From Strongylocentrotus droebachiensis (taxonomy: Eukaryota > Echinodermata > Echinoidea > Camarodonta > Strongylocentrotidae): a stretch of DNA of 64,000 nt. This document shows positions 14,181 to 25,700 of the stretch, piece after piece. The notes under the pieces were generated by a model. The model saw only the letters and a list, made by a program, of their open reading frames with translations. It made no database searches and was not told where the DNA came from. The stretch is from NCBI GenBank assembly GCA_035222895.1, contig JAVYIG010005379.1:1-64000 (forward strand). The letters run 5' to 3'. Both the position numbers and the translations under genes were made by a program. Every line of letters starts with the position of its first letter. Within the stretch, counting starts at the first letter, position 1.

Positions 14181-14526
14181 CAGTGCGTCCCAGAAAAAAC
14201 GAAACCGAGAATAATCGATGTTTTATCATAACGTAGTCACATTTATAATTAATAAATGACACATATTTGAAAAGCTTAGATCCTCTTCTTTCATTTGATG
14301 CAACTCATAGGATGCATATTTCACGCATGAGTGATTAAAATGAAGATAGGAAATCAAAAAGTCATTTGGCGGACGGTATCTGAATTTCTAGGAGAAAATC
14401 ACATTTCTAGAAAGTTGAGTTTCTGCCCTTTCATATGACACCTCAATCAGGTAAAATGAGCAAGGAATGACAAAGTTCTGTTTGTTTAAAGTAGTGCTTG
14501 CATTTCCTTTTTTCTGGGACGCACTG
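14181..14526. mobile_element. Mariner/Tc1-type MITE with TA duplication
   Basis: 346 bp, beginning CAGTGCGTCCCAGAAAAAA and ending with its reverse complement, flanked by TA on both sides. There is no coding capacity. A second copy starts at 20514. Confidence 0.88.
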
Positions 14527-14565
14527 TATAATAAAACCGTTTAATTTTGATTGAAAACAAACACT

Positions 14566-14882
14566 ATTGGGGCATTGCAAGAAAGTTGCAATCACTTGTT
14601 AATCTCCCAAATCAAGCGTATGTCTTGCGATTGCAACAAAGCTGAGCTGCGATTAATTGCAAATTTGCAATTGATCGCAGCTCAGCTTTGTTGCAACGCC
14701 CCATTAGTAAGAGAGAGAGAGAGAGAGAGAGAGAGGAGGAGGAGAAGAAAAGCTAGATCTAGTTAACTTAACTTAATTGTTAAAACTTTAATCCTAACAA
14801 AATCCTAGGAAATTTAGGAAATAAGTGGGGGCGTTGCAAATAAGTAGAGTTGCAATCAATCGCAATTTTCTTGCAACGCCCA
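14566..14882. mobile_element. Two palindromic elements with GGGCGTTGCAA ends
   Basis: 14566-14702 opens GGGGCATTGCAA and closes TTGCAACGCCCC, with a strong inner palindrome (GCTGAGCTGCGATTAATTGC and partner). 14828-14882 opens GGGGCGTTGCAA and closes TTGCAACGCCC. Between them is a (GA)n run at 14709-14745. They look like two members of one hairpin MITE family. Confidence 0.65.
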
Positions 14883-15009
14883 CATATGTCTTCCTTCTCC
14901 TGAATGTTCAATAGACGCACATGATTGATGTGATCTAAATAAAATCGCATTCTGCAATGAAATATAATAAAAATGTTCTCAAACAGATAAGACAACGCAA
15001 TGAATCATT

Positions 15010-15150
15010 AGGGACTTTTAGATTTGCACGACGGAGAACGTGGACTGCCCTTTTACGGCAATATGACGTCCTTTTAAGGCACGGACAGTGACGTCACACA
15101 GCCTTAAAAGGGCAGTCCACGTTCTCCGTCGTGCAAATCTAAAAGTCCCT
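15010..15150. mobile_element. 141-bp hairpin MITE
   Basis: Arms of about 45 nt starting AGGGACTTTTAGATTTGCAC pair with the end of the element (...GTGCAAATCTAAAAGTCCCT); the centre holds two TGACGTC-like motifs. Confidence 0.8.
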
Positions 15151-15348
15151 ATTATCTCTCTCAGGATCCCTTGGGGAGTGCACGGGCGTTTACGTCAGCT
15201 AATCTTCCATTGCCCCAGATGAAGTCGACCCATCTCTTACATGAACGTCTTGATTCCTCCTGTTTGCCGTCGTCCAAACAGTTCCCAATTTAACTAACTT
15301 ACCTACTTTGTAAACTTATTTCGTTCTTGTAATATAGCGCGTATATTA

Positions 15349-15590
15349 TGTCGTGGTATAGTGGTTTATTCAGTTGACTCTCAATCCAACGATTGAGGGT
15401 TCGAATCCCAGCCCGCCACATTGTCCCTTGCCATGACACTATTTTAAAAATCAACATTTTCCCGTCTCCATCCAGGTGCCAATGGGGATCTTGACACTGC
15501 TGGGGGTCATAATAATTTGCAATATCCACAGAAAGAACAGCGCTGATGCCGATGAGGCTTGCCTGGGTTAACACAAATATCTTTACCGGA
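15349..15590 (+). mobile_element. tRNA-derived SINE
   Basis: The head TCGTGGTATAGTGGTTTATT is A-box-like and GGGTTCGAATCCC a perfect B box, as in a tRNA-derived pol III promoter. The body includes TCCATCCAGGTGCCAATGGG and ends GATGAGGCTTGCCTGGGT. The same family occurs at 29234-29425 (minus) and 36149-37885 (split). Confidence 0.75.
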
Positions 15591-15664
15591 TGCGCTTGCC
15601 TACCAGTCCTTGGCCTAAGCTCTGGCATCGCGACCAGCGTAAAGTGACATTTAAAGAACAAAAA

Positions 15665-16376
15665 GACTACATCAAAGGGAAAGGGAGAACGGGAAAGAGA
15701 GAAGGGGATAGGGAGAAAGGGGGAAGAGAAAATGGTAAAGGGAGAAGGGGAAGGGAGAAAGGGGGAAGAGAGAAGGGGGAAGGAGGAAAGGGAGAACGGG
15801 AAAGGGAAAAGGGGAAAGGAAGAAGGGGAAGGGAGAAGGGGAAAGGAAGAAGGGGGAAGGGAGAAGGGGAAAGTGAGAAAGGGGAAAGAGAGAAGGGAAA
15901 AGTGAATGGTGAAGGGGAAAGGGAGGAGGGGAAAGGGAGGAGGGGAAGGGAGAAAGGGGGAAGAGCGAAGGGTAAAGGGAGAAGGGGAAAGAGGGAAGGG
16001 AAAGGGGAAGAGAGAAGGGGAAAGAGGAAAGGGAGAAGGGGAAAGGGAGAAAGGGAAAGGAAGAAGGGGAAGGGAGAAGGGGAAAGTGAGAAAGGGGAAA
16101 GAGAGAAGGGAAAAGTGAATGGTGAAGGGGAAAGTGAGAAGGGGAAAGGGAGGAGGGGAAAGGGATAAGGGGAAAGGGGAAAAGGGAGAAGGGGAAAGGG
16201 GAAAGGGAGAAGAGGAACGGGAGAAGGGGGAGGGAAAGGGGAGAAGGGAGAAGGGGAAAGGGGAAAGGAAGAAGGGGAAAGGGAGAAGGGAAAGGGAGAA
16301 GGAGAAGGGGAAAGAGGAAAGGGAGAAAGGAAGAAGGAGAAAGGGAGAAAGTGATAGGGGAAGGGGAATAGGACAA
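15665..16376 (+). repeat. Polypurine minisatellite (GGGGAAAGGGAGAA-type)
   Basis: About 700 bp of nearly pure purine on the plus strand, made of variable GGGGAAAGG and GGGAGAAGG units. Long open frames in all six frames are low-complexity artefacts. It starts about 135 bp beyond the stop codon of the astacin-like gene, so the transcript would carry a polypyrimidine tract. Confidence 0.95.
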
Positions 16377-16510
16377 AAATAGAAGACACCGGGACCATGC
16401 ACTTCTCGCACACACCCCATTCAGTAGCCTTGTAAGTTAGCACTTCATTTACCGAGTAAGACTGGTGCCCCCTATCGTACGTTCCACCCCCTTATTTGTG
16501 TGGATTCACG

Positions 16511-16703
16511 CTACGGCTCCGGGATAACAGTGGTTAGGGTAACCGGATCCTCATCCTGGGGAATGCTGAGAGACACACTTCGGAAGAATCCACGGAACCC
16601 GCGGCCTGCAAACCAGCTTTCGTTGGACTCGAACTGGATACTCATCTTCTCAGCAAGAGAGACGTACGAACCGATCGGGGCATCGTGACCGGTCAGAATG
16701 AGC
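16511..16703 (-). CDS. Astacin-like gene exon 10: end of CUB3 and stop
   Basis: A 193-nt terminal exon (acceptor TTTTGTATCAG, phase 2 in). Joined to exon 9 it gives R-LILTGHDAPIGSYVSLAEK, then MSIQFESNESWFAGRGFRGF, the standard closing strands of a CUB domain. A short tail (SIPQDEDPVTLTTVIPEP) precedes TAG at 16513-16511. No AATAAA was seen close downstream; the DNA runs into the 15.67-16.38 kb polypurine tract (polypyrimidine on this strand). Confidence 0.85.
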
Positions 16704-19700
16704 CTGATACAAAATTAAGGAGGAAGGGGTTAATTTGTTATCTTCCATTTCAAACACGATCGCAAAGACTTTCAACAAATCGGCCCAATTGCAATTTCAA
16801 TACTGTACTATGATTTGAAACATCTGAAAATGACAGCGTAACGTATTACGTCATCAGAACATGATTTCTGACAAGATGTTAATCTATCTTTTGCCACTCT
16901 CCACCCATGCGATTGAAATGGGTACCCGTACGACGAAATTCCACGAATGCCAGAGCGTTTTATCAGACTAGCTCGGCTAATTTCGGGGTAATATTAGTAC
17001 AGCGCTTAGAAACATTAACATTTAGCACAATGTAAATATTATTATTTTTATCATTTTTACTATCATTATTATTATCATTGTTATTATGACTTCTATATGA
17101 CATAATAGAATATAGATCATGCCCTTGAGTTTGATTCTCGAAGGTCTCTACGATCGTGTTTTAATTAGAAGAGAAGAAAACCTGAAATGGATTCAACTTC
17201 GGACTGTTACAGTTCTTTTTTCCTTTTATTTCCTTTATTTTTAAGATCTTATTTTTAATTGATGATCAAAGTCTTTTAATTGTGGCATAGCTTGTGTCAA
17301 AAGAAAATTTAGACTTACATATTCGGATCTGAATAAACTAATAGATGCATATTTGTCGCAACACATTGATTTTTTTTTTAAATAAGAGATTTCGACCTTT
17401 TAAAATAAAATTTATCAACATACATGTATGCAGGATAACATATTTAGTTTCTGTAATCATTATTGATGCATTTTAAGCCCGTTTCATATGAGGTTTCATT
17501 TCACTCTATGCTTATTGACTGGTCGATCAAACAGAAAGCGCTTGCTTCTGTAAACATAAAAGAATCAACCCCAAATTGATGATGGCTGTAAACGAGCAGT
17601 CAAACCAATGTTAAAAACTCCCCAGTGCCCCCAAAATGGTAGTTTCAATGGTTGGTGTCGGCACTATTCTGTCGACGAAGGACTACCCTGCGGTAGGCAA
17701 CCACACCTCTGTGTCAACTACCTGGAAACTGCGTCTGCGTCTTTCCTGCTAAAATGCATGCCTGAATGCAATTGATGCTACGGTGAAATTGACACCTCGT
17801 GTGCAATGGCTACAGAAATGTGGACAGATTATGACAGCTTATGAATTTACAACATACTACCTAATTCCTTTGAGGTTATATACAGAACAAGCGCGTTGAG
17901 CTGTGACTTGCCTTATTGGTTGTGAGCCGCCAATATCAATGGAGATGGTGTCTTCTTCGTCGATCTGAAAGATTCGTGCGAAGTTAAGCTCCACGTGTAA
18001 GCCTGGCGATGTAGTGATCTCATATTGACAGCACATCCATCTTCGGTAGGCCCGAGGATATCTCGGTGACTGAATATAACCTTTGTCTTGGTCCGTCGTA
18101 CTTTGGCAGTGACTGCAAGTGGATCCTTCTATATCCGGGTTCGAAGAGTTTATAGCGATTTCAACAGCTCGGTAGGTCGCAGAAAAGCTGGCGTTTTCCT
18201 GGGAACCCTGTACAGCAAATATGATCTTCATCATATTGGTGGCAGAGATGATTTCCTCCTTAGGGACGCATTGGTTACAAAATCTGAAATTGGGATTGCA
18301 GGAGATAATAAAAGACATTTTAAGTTTCATCTGGAATCAGTCACTCCGAGACTGTTACATTACAAACAGTTGCAGACTTTCAACGTTTCGTTGTCTATCT
18401 CGGCTCGAATCTCATGTTAGATTCTTAGAATTAGTTTACCTTAAAATACAGTCCATCCCTACTTAACTTGTTTCTTGCCTCATCAAACTCTGTCACTTGT
18501 GGTTGTAAAGCCCTGTAGTTTGTTCTAGTTAACTAAATTTGAGGTCTAAATCTTGGAAATTTTCACAATATGCCATGCAGTCGCCATTGTTGAGGAATTT
18601 CTCTTGTAGTGGAATAATTCATTCATGATCACGTGAGAGCTCTTGACCAATCCGTGAACAAGATGTATTTTATGAGGGATATATAATTACAATCATTAGT
18701 AATCCTAGAGATAATGACCGGAAAGTGATCATCCACGAATGTCCCAGGAGACAGTGGTCTAGATTATCTCATTCTGGATAGTCGTCCTAGGAGCATTTTG
18801 GGGAAAATTTGAAACGTAAGATGATTCAAATGGGAACTGTATATAATGTCTTTGGACTTACTGAATAGGTGTCGAGGTGCCATCTCCTAAGTATACCTCT
18901 ATACTGCTTACGGAGCAGTACCCGTTCTCTACATCGAATGACTGCATGGTCAGGGCAACCCGTTGCCCTTCTGGCACATTGATCTCATATGTGCAATGCG
19001 TATTGATCGGGGATTCACTGACGTAGTTGGTGATCTCACCGACTGAACTGTTGAATGACACATTGCAGCTTGCCATTGCCATTGGCATTGGCTTGATGTG
19101 TATGGTGTACATCAAAGAGAATCCCTTGTCCTGGATGGTGGAATCTGACTTAAACACGATCCTTATCTCATTGTCGATGCTGTCGAAGGCTAATGGAGCA
19201 ACTGAGCCACAACTCGTCGTGTTGGCCAGATCTGTATCCGCCAAGAAGATATCCAGGTAATCATTTGTGCAAGCTGTGTTTCCAGGTTGCAGGTTGAAAT
19301 CAGTAAATTGCACACTGATATATGATTCAGCTGGCCCCTTTAAAAAGCCAACATAGAAATAGGGCCTGCATTAGTACATTGTAGTAGTATATTAGTAGGT
19401 CTACATAATGACAATTTAAAACTAAACACTAGTACTTTGGTACATTTTTTTCTCGTATCCGGACACCAACCCCCTGGACATCCACCCCCGGGTAATCACC
19501 CCCAGTCAACTATACCTCCAGGACAACTATCTCACGGACAACAACCCCCGGGCAACTACCCCCTAGGACAACTACCACCGGACAACAACCCCCGGACAAC
19601 TACCCCCGGACAACTTTGGGGCATCTCCACTTCGTCCTCCATGAACAGGAAATTAAAAATAATACAGAAAATCATTTCCATAAAGGTAGTTGTCCCGGGG

Positions 19701-22700
19701 GAAGTTGTCCTAGAGGATGGTTGTCGTAGGGGGTAGTTGTCTGGGGGTAGTTGTCCAGGGGGTAATTGTCCAGGGGGTAGTTGTCCGCGGGGTAGTTGTC
19801 CTAGGGGGTAGTTGTCCTAGGGGGTAGTTGTCTGGGAGTAGTCATCGGGGGGGGGGTAGTTGTCCCGGGGGTAGTCGTCCTAAAGGGTGGTTGCCCTAGG
19901 GGGCAGTTGACTGGGGGTGTTTATCCAGGGGGTAGGTGTCCTAGAACCCCTTTTCCAACCGGGTGCCGCGAGAGAAGTTAATTAAAGATCTATTTTCGGA
20001 TCCATTATGGATTAAAGGTCACTTTCGTGAAAGCAAAAAGTTAGAAACCGCTGTGTATTTTTCTGAAAAAAAAAACATTAAAAAAACAATTAAGAATCTT
20101 TTTTCCTCGCTCGCACGCAACATTAAGAAACGGGACGATTTCAGGCAATGAAGTGCCTGAATGCCCACATAATCAATCAACAAGGTGCCAGAATGTCTCT
20201 TTCACAGCGAGGTTCCAGAATATTGCCACATTCGGGCAGCAAGGTGCCCGAAATATATCATATTTAGTATATTGAAATATATTTTCACCACGCTTGTTGG
20301 CTTCATCAAGTCATCAGATATGATTTTTTTTTTTTTTTTTTTTTTTTTGGGGGGGGGGGGGATTAATTTTGATTGTAGAAAAGGAGATTTTAAGCTCTTA
20401 AAATGATATGTAATTCATCACAATTAGATGTTCTTAACCCATTGAAAATGACGGAGAATTCCCCTAACTCCAGTCTTAAAGAAAGTTAAAGTCCACCGCG
20501 CACTATAGCTATACAGTGCGTCCCAGAAAAAACGAAACCGAGAATTATCGATGTTTTATCATAACTTAATCACAATTATAATTGATAAATGAAACAGATT
20601 TGTAAAGCTTAGATCCCCTCTTTCATTTGGTGCAACTCATATAATGCATATTTCATGCATGAGTGATTAAAATCAATTTGAAGAGAGGAAAACAAAAAGT
20701 CATTTGGCGGACGATATCTGAATTTCAAAGAGAAAATCACATTTCTAGAAAGTTGAGTTTCTGCCCTTTCATATGACACCTCAGTCAGGAAAAATGAGCT
20801 AGGAATAACAAAGTTCTGTTTGTTTAAAGTAGTGCTTGCATTTCCATAATGTTATTAAACGAATTCGTTTTCACTGGCTGCCTGCCGTATCAACAAACGA
20901 AATTAACAAAAGACTTAACTCCGTTTCGTTGACAATTAGCCGTAGACGAAAGACTTCATGCATGTCTGATTGTCAACGAAATGGAGTTACGTCTTTTGTC
21001 AATTCTGCTTTTTGCTACGGTGAAAACGAATTTGTTTAATAAAATTATGGAAATGCAAGGGCTACTTTAAACATCAGTGGCTCTTAGCTTTATGGCCTAC
21101 AGCCCATCTTAAGGACGTGGACCGTATTAAAAGAACCGGATACCCGTCTTACCGTAATAATGTATTGGCAAATTGTATCCGGATTATAGTTCGACGGATA
21201 ATTAGGTGAGAAGATGGTCCCTGTCAGCCCATCGTCTATTGTGAATCTTTGTATGCAACCTTAATCAAAGAGATAGATATACTATAATGTAATGGAACAT
21301 TCTCAATAAATGTTAAAGGTACAGGGTTTGGTTTATTTCGTATTTCACAGTTCACGTTACACATTGATTCATGCATGGGTATTTCCAATGAAATCAAGAA
21401 CACAAAATATATTACTTCACTTTAGTTTGCTTATAGTTGTAAAATAAGAACTAGGTAAAATTTGACAAGAGGGTTTGAAGGAGTGCCTATAAGTATGCCA
21501 TTTCAGTTTTAATATGGACAAGTTTTTCAATGTAACTAGAAATATCGCAATCTGTATTGCCGCGCAAAGCAAAATGTATCCACCGGCAGTGGCGATTTCG
21601 TGTCATCCTTATGTTCGAAGGAGGAACAAAGATCCTCTCTCCCCTCCCTGAAACAAAAGGATGACGTAGAGATCTCCAATTGTGGCTCAGACTATTGTCA
21701 AGACTAGGAGCAGCATCACCAAAACAATATGTGTGTAGATTAGAGTATAATGCATCTCTGTAGAAAACTTGAAAGACATCTTCCAAGGAATGTGGCAGTT
21801 ATAGAGCGCACAAAAGACAGCCACCAAAATATGCCATTTGGACCATATGACAGACGGAACACAGGTGGCAGCATCACAACACTAAAGATGTGTAGATTTT
21901 ACTGAGACACACCTCCAAAATTTGAAAGAAACTCGTCAAGAAATGTGGCAGGTCGCCCCAAAGTGTAGATCTGTAGATTGTACCAAGATACATCTCCATA
22001 CAAAATTTGAAAGGAATCCGTCATGAAATATGACCTGCAGAGCGCACACTACATGTATATACACCCACCAAAATATGACCTTTGACCCTATAAAAGACGA
22101 ATACAGGTGGCAGCATCTCCAAACACTAAAGATGTGTAGATTTGACCAAGATACACCTCTATACAAAATTTGAAAAAAAAATCCTTCCAGAAATGTGGCA
22201 GTAAAGGCGCACACAAGGGACAAATTACCTTGGACCCTATAAAGGATGAAACAATGAGGGCAGCATCACCAAAGAGTAAAGATATGTGTAGATCGTTCCG
22301 AGATCGTTCTATACAAAATTTGAAAGAAATTAATCAAGAAATGTTGTCTGCAGAGTGCACTCATGCCATTCTGCAAAATATGACATTTTGACCCTATAAA
22401 ACACGGGACAATGGTGGCACTTTTTTGGAAGCATCACCAAAAAATATAGGTACATAAATTTTACCAACATAAACTTCCATACTCAATTTGAAAAAAATCT
22501 TTCGAGAAATGATGCAGTTTAGCCGCACACTAGAGTGCACGCAAGACATCTATCAAAATATGACCTTTGACCATATAAAAACGGAACACTGGAGGCAGCT
22601 TCACCAACAAAATTTAAAGGTGTGTTGATTATACCAAGATACACCTCCATACAAAATTTGAAGAAATCCGTCAAGGAATGTGGCAGTTATGACGCAGCGG

Positions 22701-25700
22701 CGGCGGCGGCGGCGGCGTAACGCTGCTGAATCCAAAGTACACCTTCGGCAAAATGCCTGAGGATACAATTATCAATGTTTACATCCTTTATTCTAAAAGA
22801 TACCATAAAGGATAAATACATTGCAAACATTATTTTCAGAAATTTTTCTTTCAGAACTGATTTCTTGAATATCGCCCAAAAGCCGAATGTTCGACATCCA
22901 CAGTACCCCCACCCTCCTACTCTCTGCCTAAGCTTCTTTTACGAAGATTCCAAGCATTATTTTACAATTGATTGGGTTTGATCTTTTGTTAGTTTATTGG
23001 TATTATGAAAATAACAAAAGGGAAGAGTCTTACGTGGAACATAGTCAGGGTTCGCCATGTCACAATTGGTACCCGTATACTGCGGTTTGCAAGCGCACTC
23101 GCAAGTCGGCAATAGGTATCCCTCGTTAAAGCAACCAAACGAGCTAGACAGCATCGTACAGTCTTCGGCAGCCAAAGCTGGGCACCCGTAGGCCAAATTG
23201 AGCTTCTTAAGATCATAAAATGTAGGCGCAACGCGATTCCCCATATACGGCATCTCCAGTGGGTCGAGCGCTATGATGGTTGGCAGAACTCCATCTTTAG
23301 ACTGGTACTAAAGTAACGAGAAGTGAAAGCAATCACATGGTTGTTAAATTATTTTAGTGAATGATAGAGCCACCTATATAGTGCGGTATGGTATGTAATC
23401 CCGTAAGATTTTTTTGCCAAAATGGATTTTTGTTTTGTTGTTGTTTTGGCTTCAAAAGGGTCCCAATTGGCCAAAAATGATGGGGTTCGAATTTTCAGAC
23501 CCCTCCTTCATTTCCTGGGGGTCCATATTGGGCGCCAAAATGGCTTATATAAAGCGCAATAGGGAAATTTGGTGTCTTCGGGAAAATTTGAACCCCATCA
23601 ATTTCTGATAGCTTGGACCCCAATGAATCCAAAAATGCAAAAAAAAAAAAAAAAAAAAAAAAAACAATTTCTTGGCACAAAAGTCCTACGGGTGCTGTTT
23701 CAGTGACATACCGTACCACACTAATACACAGAGTGTGAGTTGGTGGCAGCATATCGTATGGTATTTTGTTTTGTGCTTGTCCAACAAAGCAGTAATCGCC
23801 ATAATTGTGCCCAAACTCGAACCAGGTTGGCTAAATTCTCCTAATCTTCTTAAAGCTCATCTTGAGCTCTGTTATGGGAATCGTCTGTCGACAGAACATG
23901 GCTATAGTTCATTCTGCATTGTTTATCCTGGAGTAGATGAATTGTTTAAACCAGTAAAATAAAAACAAACTTGCTGGAAATCATCCCCAACAACTCTCAT
24001 TTGCACATTATAGTGACACGTGTTAAGCACATGGTGTTGGGCCTACCTACCTTGATTTCCCTATCTTTCTTTGCTCATTACTCGTTTGTCACAATGTCAT
24101 TTATTTGTAATCTTGAACATTCAGTGTAAGTTTTGTTGGATTCTGTGAGAATTTATTATCTATCATTACCAGAAATCAAGCTTATCTTGAACTGGTAAAT
24201 GACAGAGTGAATGAGTGGAATGAGCGCTCTCTACGTCGAATAGAAACATAGGGCTTTTACAAACAAAATTATTTAATACATCCAGAACTAGACTACTCCT
24301 AAAACAAGGTGAAGTTTAACGATGCAAAATTTACCCGCCGATCTCGAATTTACAAATTTACAAAATTAAAAATGCAACAAATATTTCTACTATTTTCCCT
24401 ATTAGCATAGGAAGTTGAGTCCTGAATTTTCTTATGAGGTATCCAGTATCCGTGGCCTAGTGGTTAAGGCATTGGAGTTCTAAGCCAGGGACCCATTCAA
24501 ATTTGATTCCTGGCGGAGACATTTTATCAACCTTTGCAAACACTGATTTACAAAAGGGAGGATAGCAATGGGGATTTAAGATACGTAAACAATATTCTCT
24601 CATATCCTTTCGCAATGCACATGTATTTATTGCCGCGAGAGTAGCCAAAGCTGATAAACATATTATTTAATTGCACTCATTTAGGAACAAACTGATAGAT
24701 AAGAAGAGAAAAATTAGAAAAGTAAAATACTTACAGTGCTGCTACCGTGCATGATGGATGAATAGTCATACGGAATGCCGAACGTTACTCCATTATTTAT
24801 GTTCAAGTTTGACTCCCTGCCGGCTAATACATTCGCAATTTCTATTCGAATATAGTTATCTCGATCAGCCCGTTGTTCTTCGTTATAAAACCCGAGTGCG
24901 TGATAGATTTGGCGAGAGATTTCCCCAAACTGTCAATTAATTGTAGAAATAGTTACATGTCGTTTTTCAGAAGGGATTTATTTCCGAACTTCAAGGTTTG
25001 TAATTCCGGAATTTAAATAGGGTTCATTATTCCGAAATGGCATAGAACACTGTATCGTTTCGGGGAATTATGAACCCTACTTCATTTTCGGAACTATACG
25101 AACCTTCGGGAAAATGAACCTTCAGACAAACGAGTGTCTCCCGTTTAAGGGGTTTGCTTTGATTTAATGATTTCTATATCATTTTGTATAATTTTACATT
25201 TTGATAATTTACATTGATACACCTTTCCAATACAATACATGACATATACAAAATGTAAAAAAGAAAAGAAAAATAAGTTACACGCTCAATGCATAACTAA
25301 TATGAATTAAATAAACATGATATAACAAGGCTATAGTATTAGCATTAAGCTAGATGTGCTTGTAGAAAAGAGAAAGGGGAGAAAGTCAATTTTTATAAAT
25401 AAAGATAGTAAAAGGGGAAGAACGCTGATTTCTAAATACAACGATAGTAGCACCTGTCGATATAATAATAAAGTTAATGATGGGTTGCACTCAATTCAAT
25501 ATTCGAATTAAGTAAAATATTAACATGAGCGCAGGCTTCCATGAAATCAACTCAAGGACGATATCAACACTCTATTGCATTGCCTATATCAAGTTCGGAT
25601 TATGTTTCCAGGTCTCGGTACAATTTTCATGCCGCACAAGGCTACCGAAATTGCCTTAGGTTGATTTGTTAGCCTTTGCAATAAAAGAATAATATCAATT

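Noticed and set aside
15349-15420. Functional tRNA gene
   Set aside because: Good A and B boxes but no proper acceptor stem or anticodon arm, and the same sequence recurs with a common non-tRNA body: a SINE.
15299-16443. Long open frames (up to 373 codons) on both strands
   Set aside because: They lie in the polypurine minisatellite; all six frames stay open because of composition, and the products are only Ser/Pro/Phe or Gly/Lys/Glu repeats.
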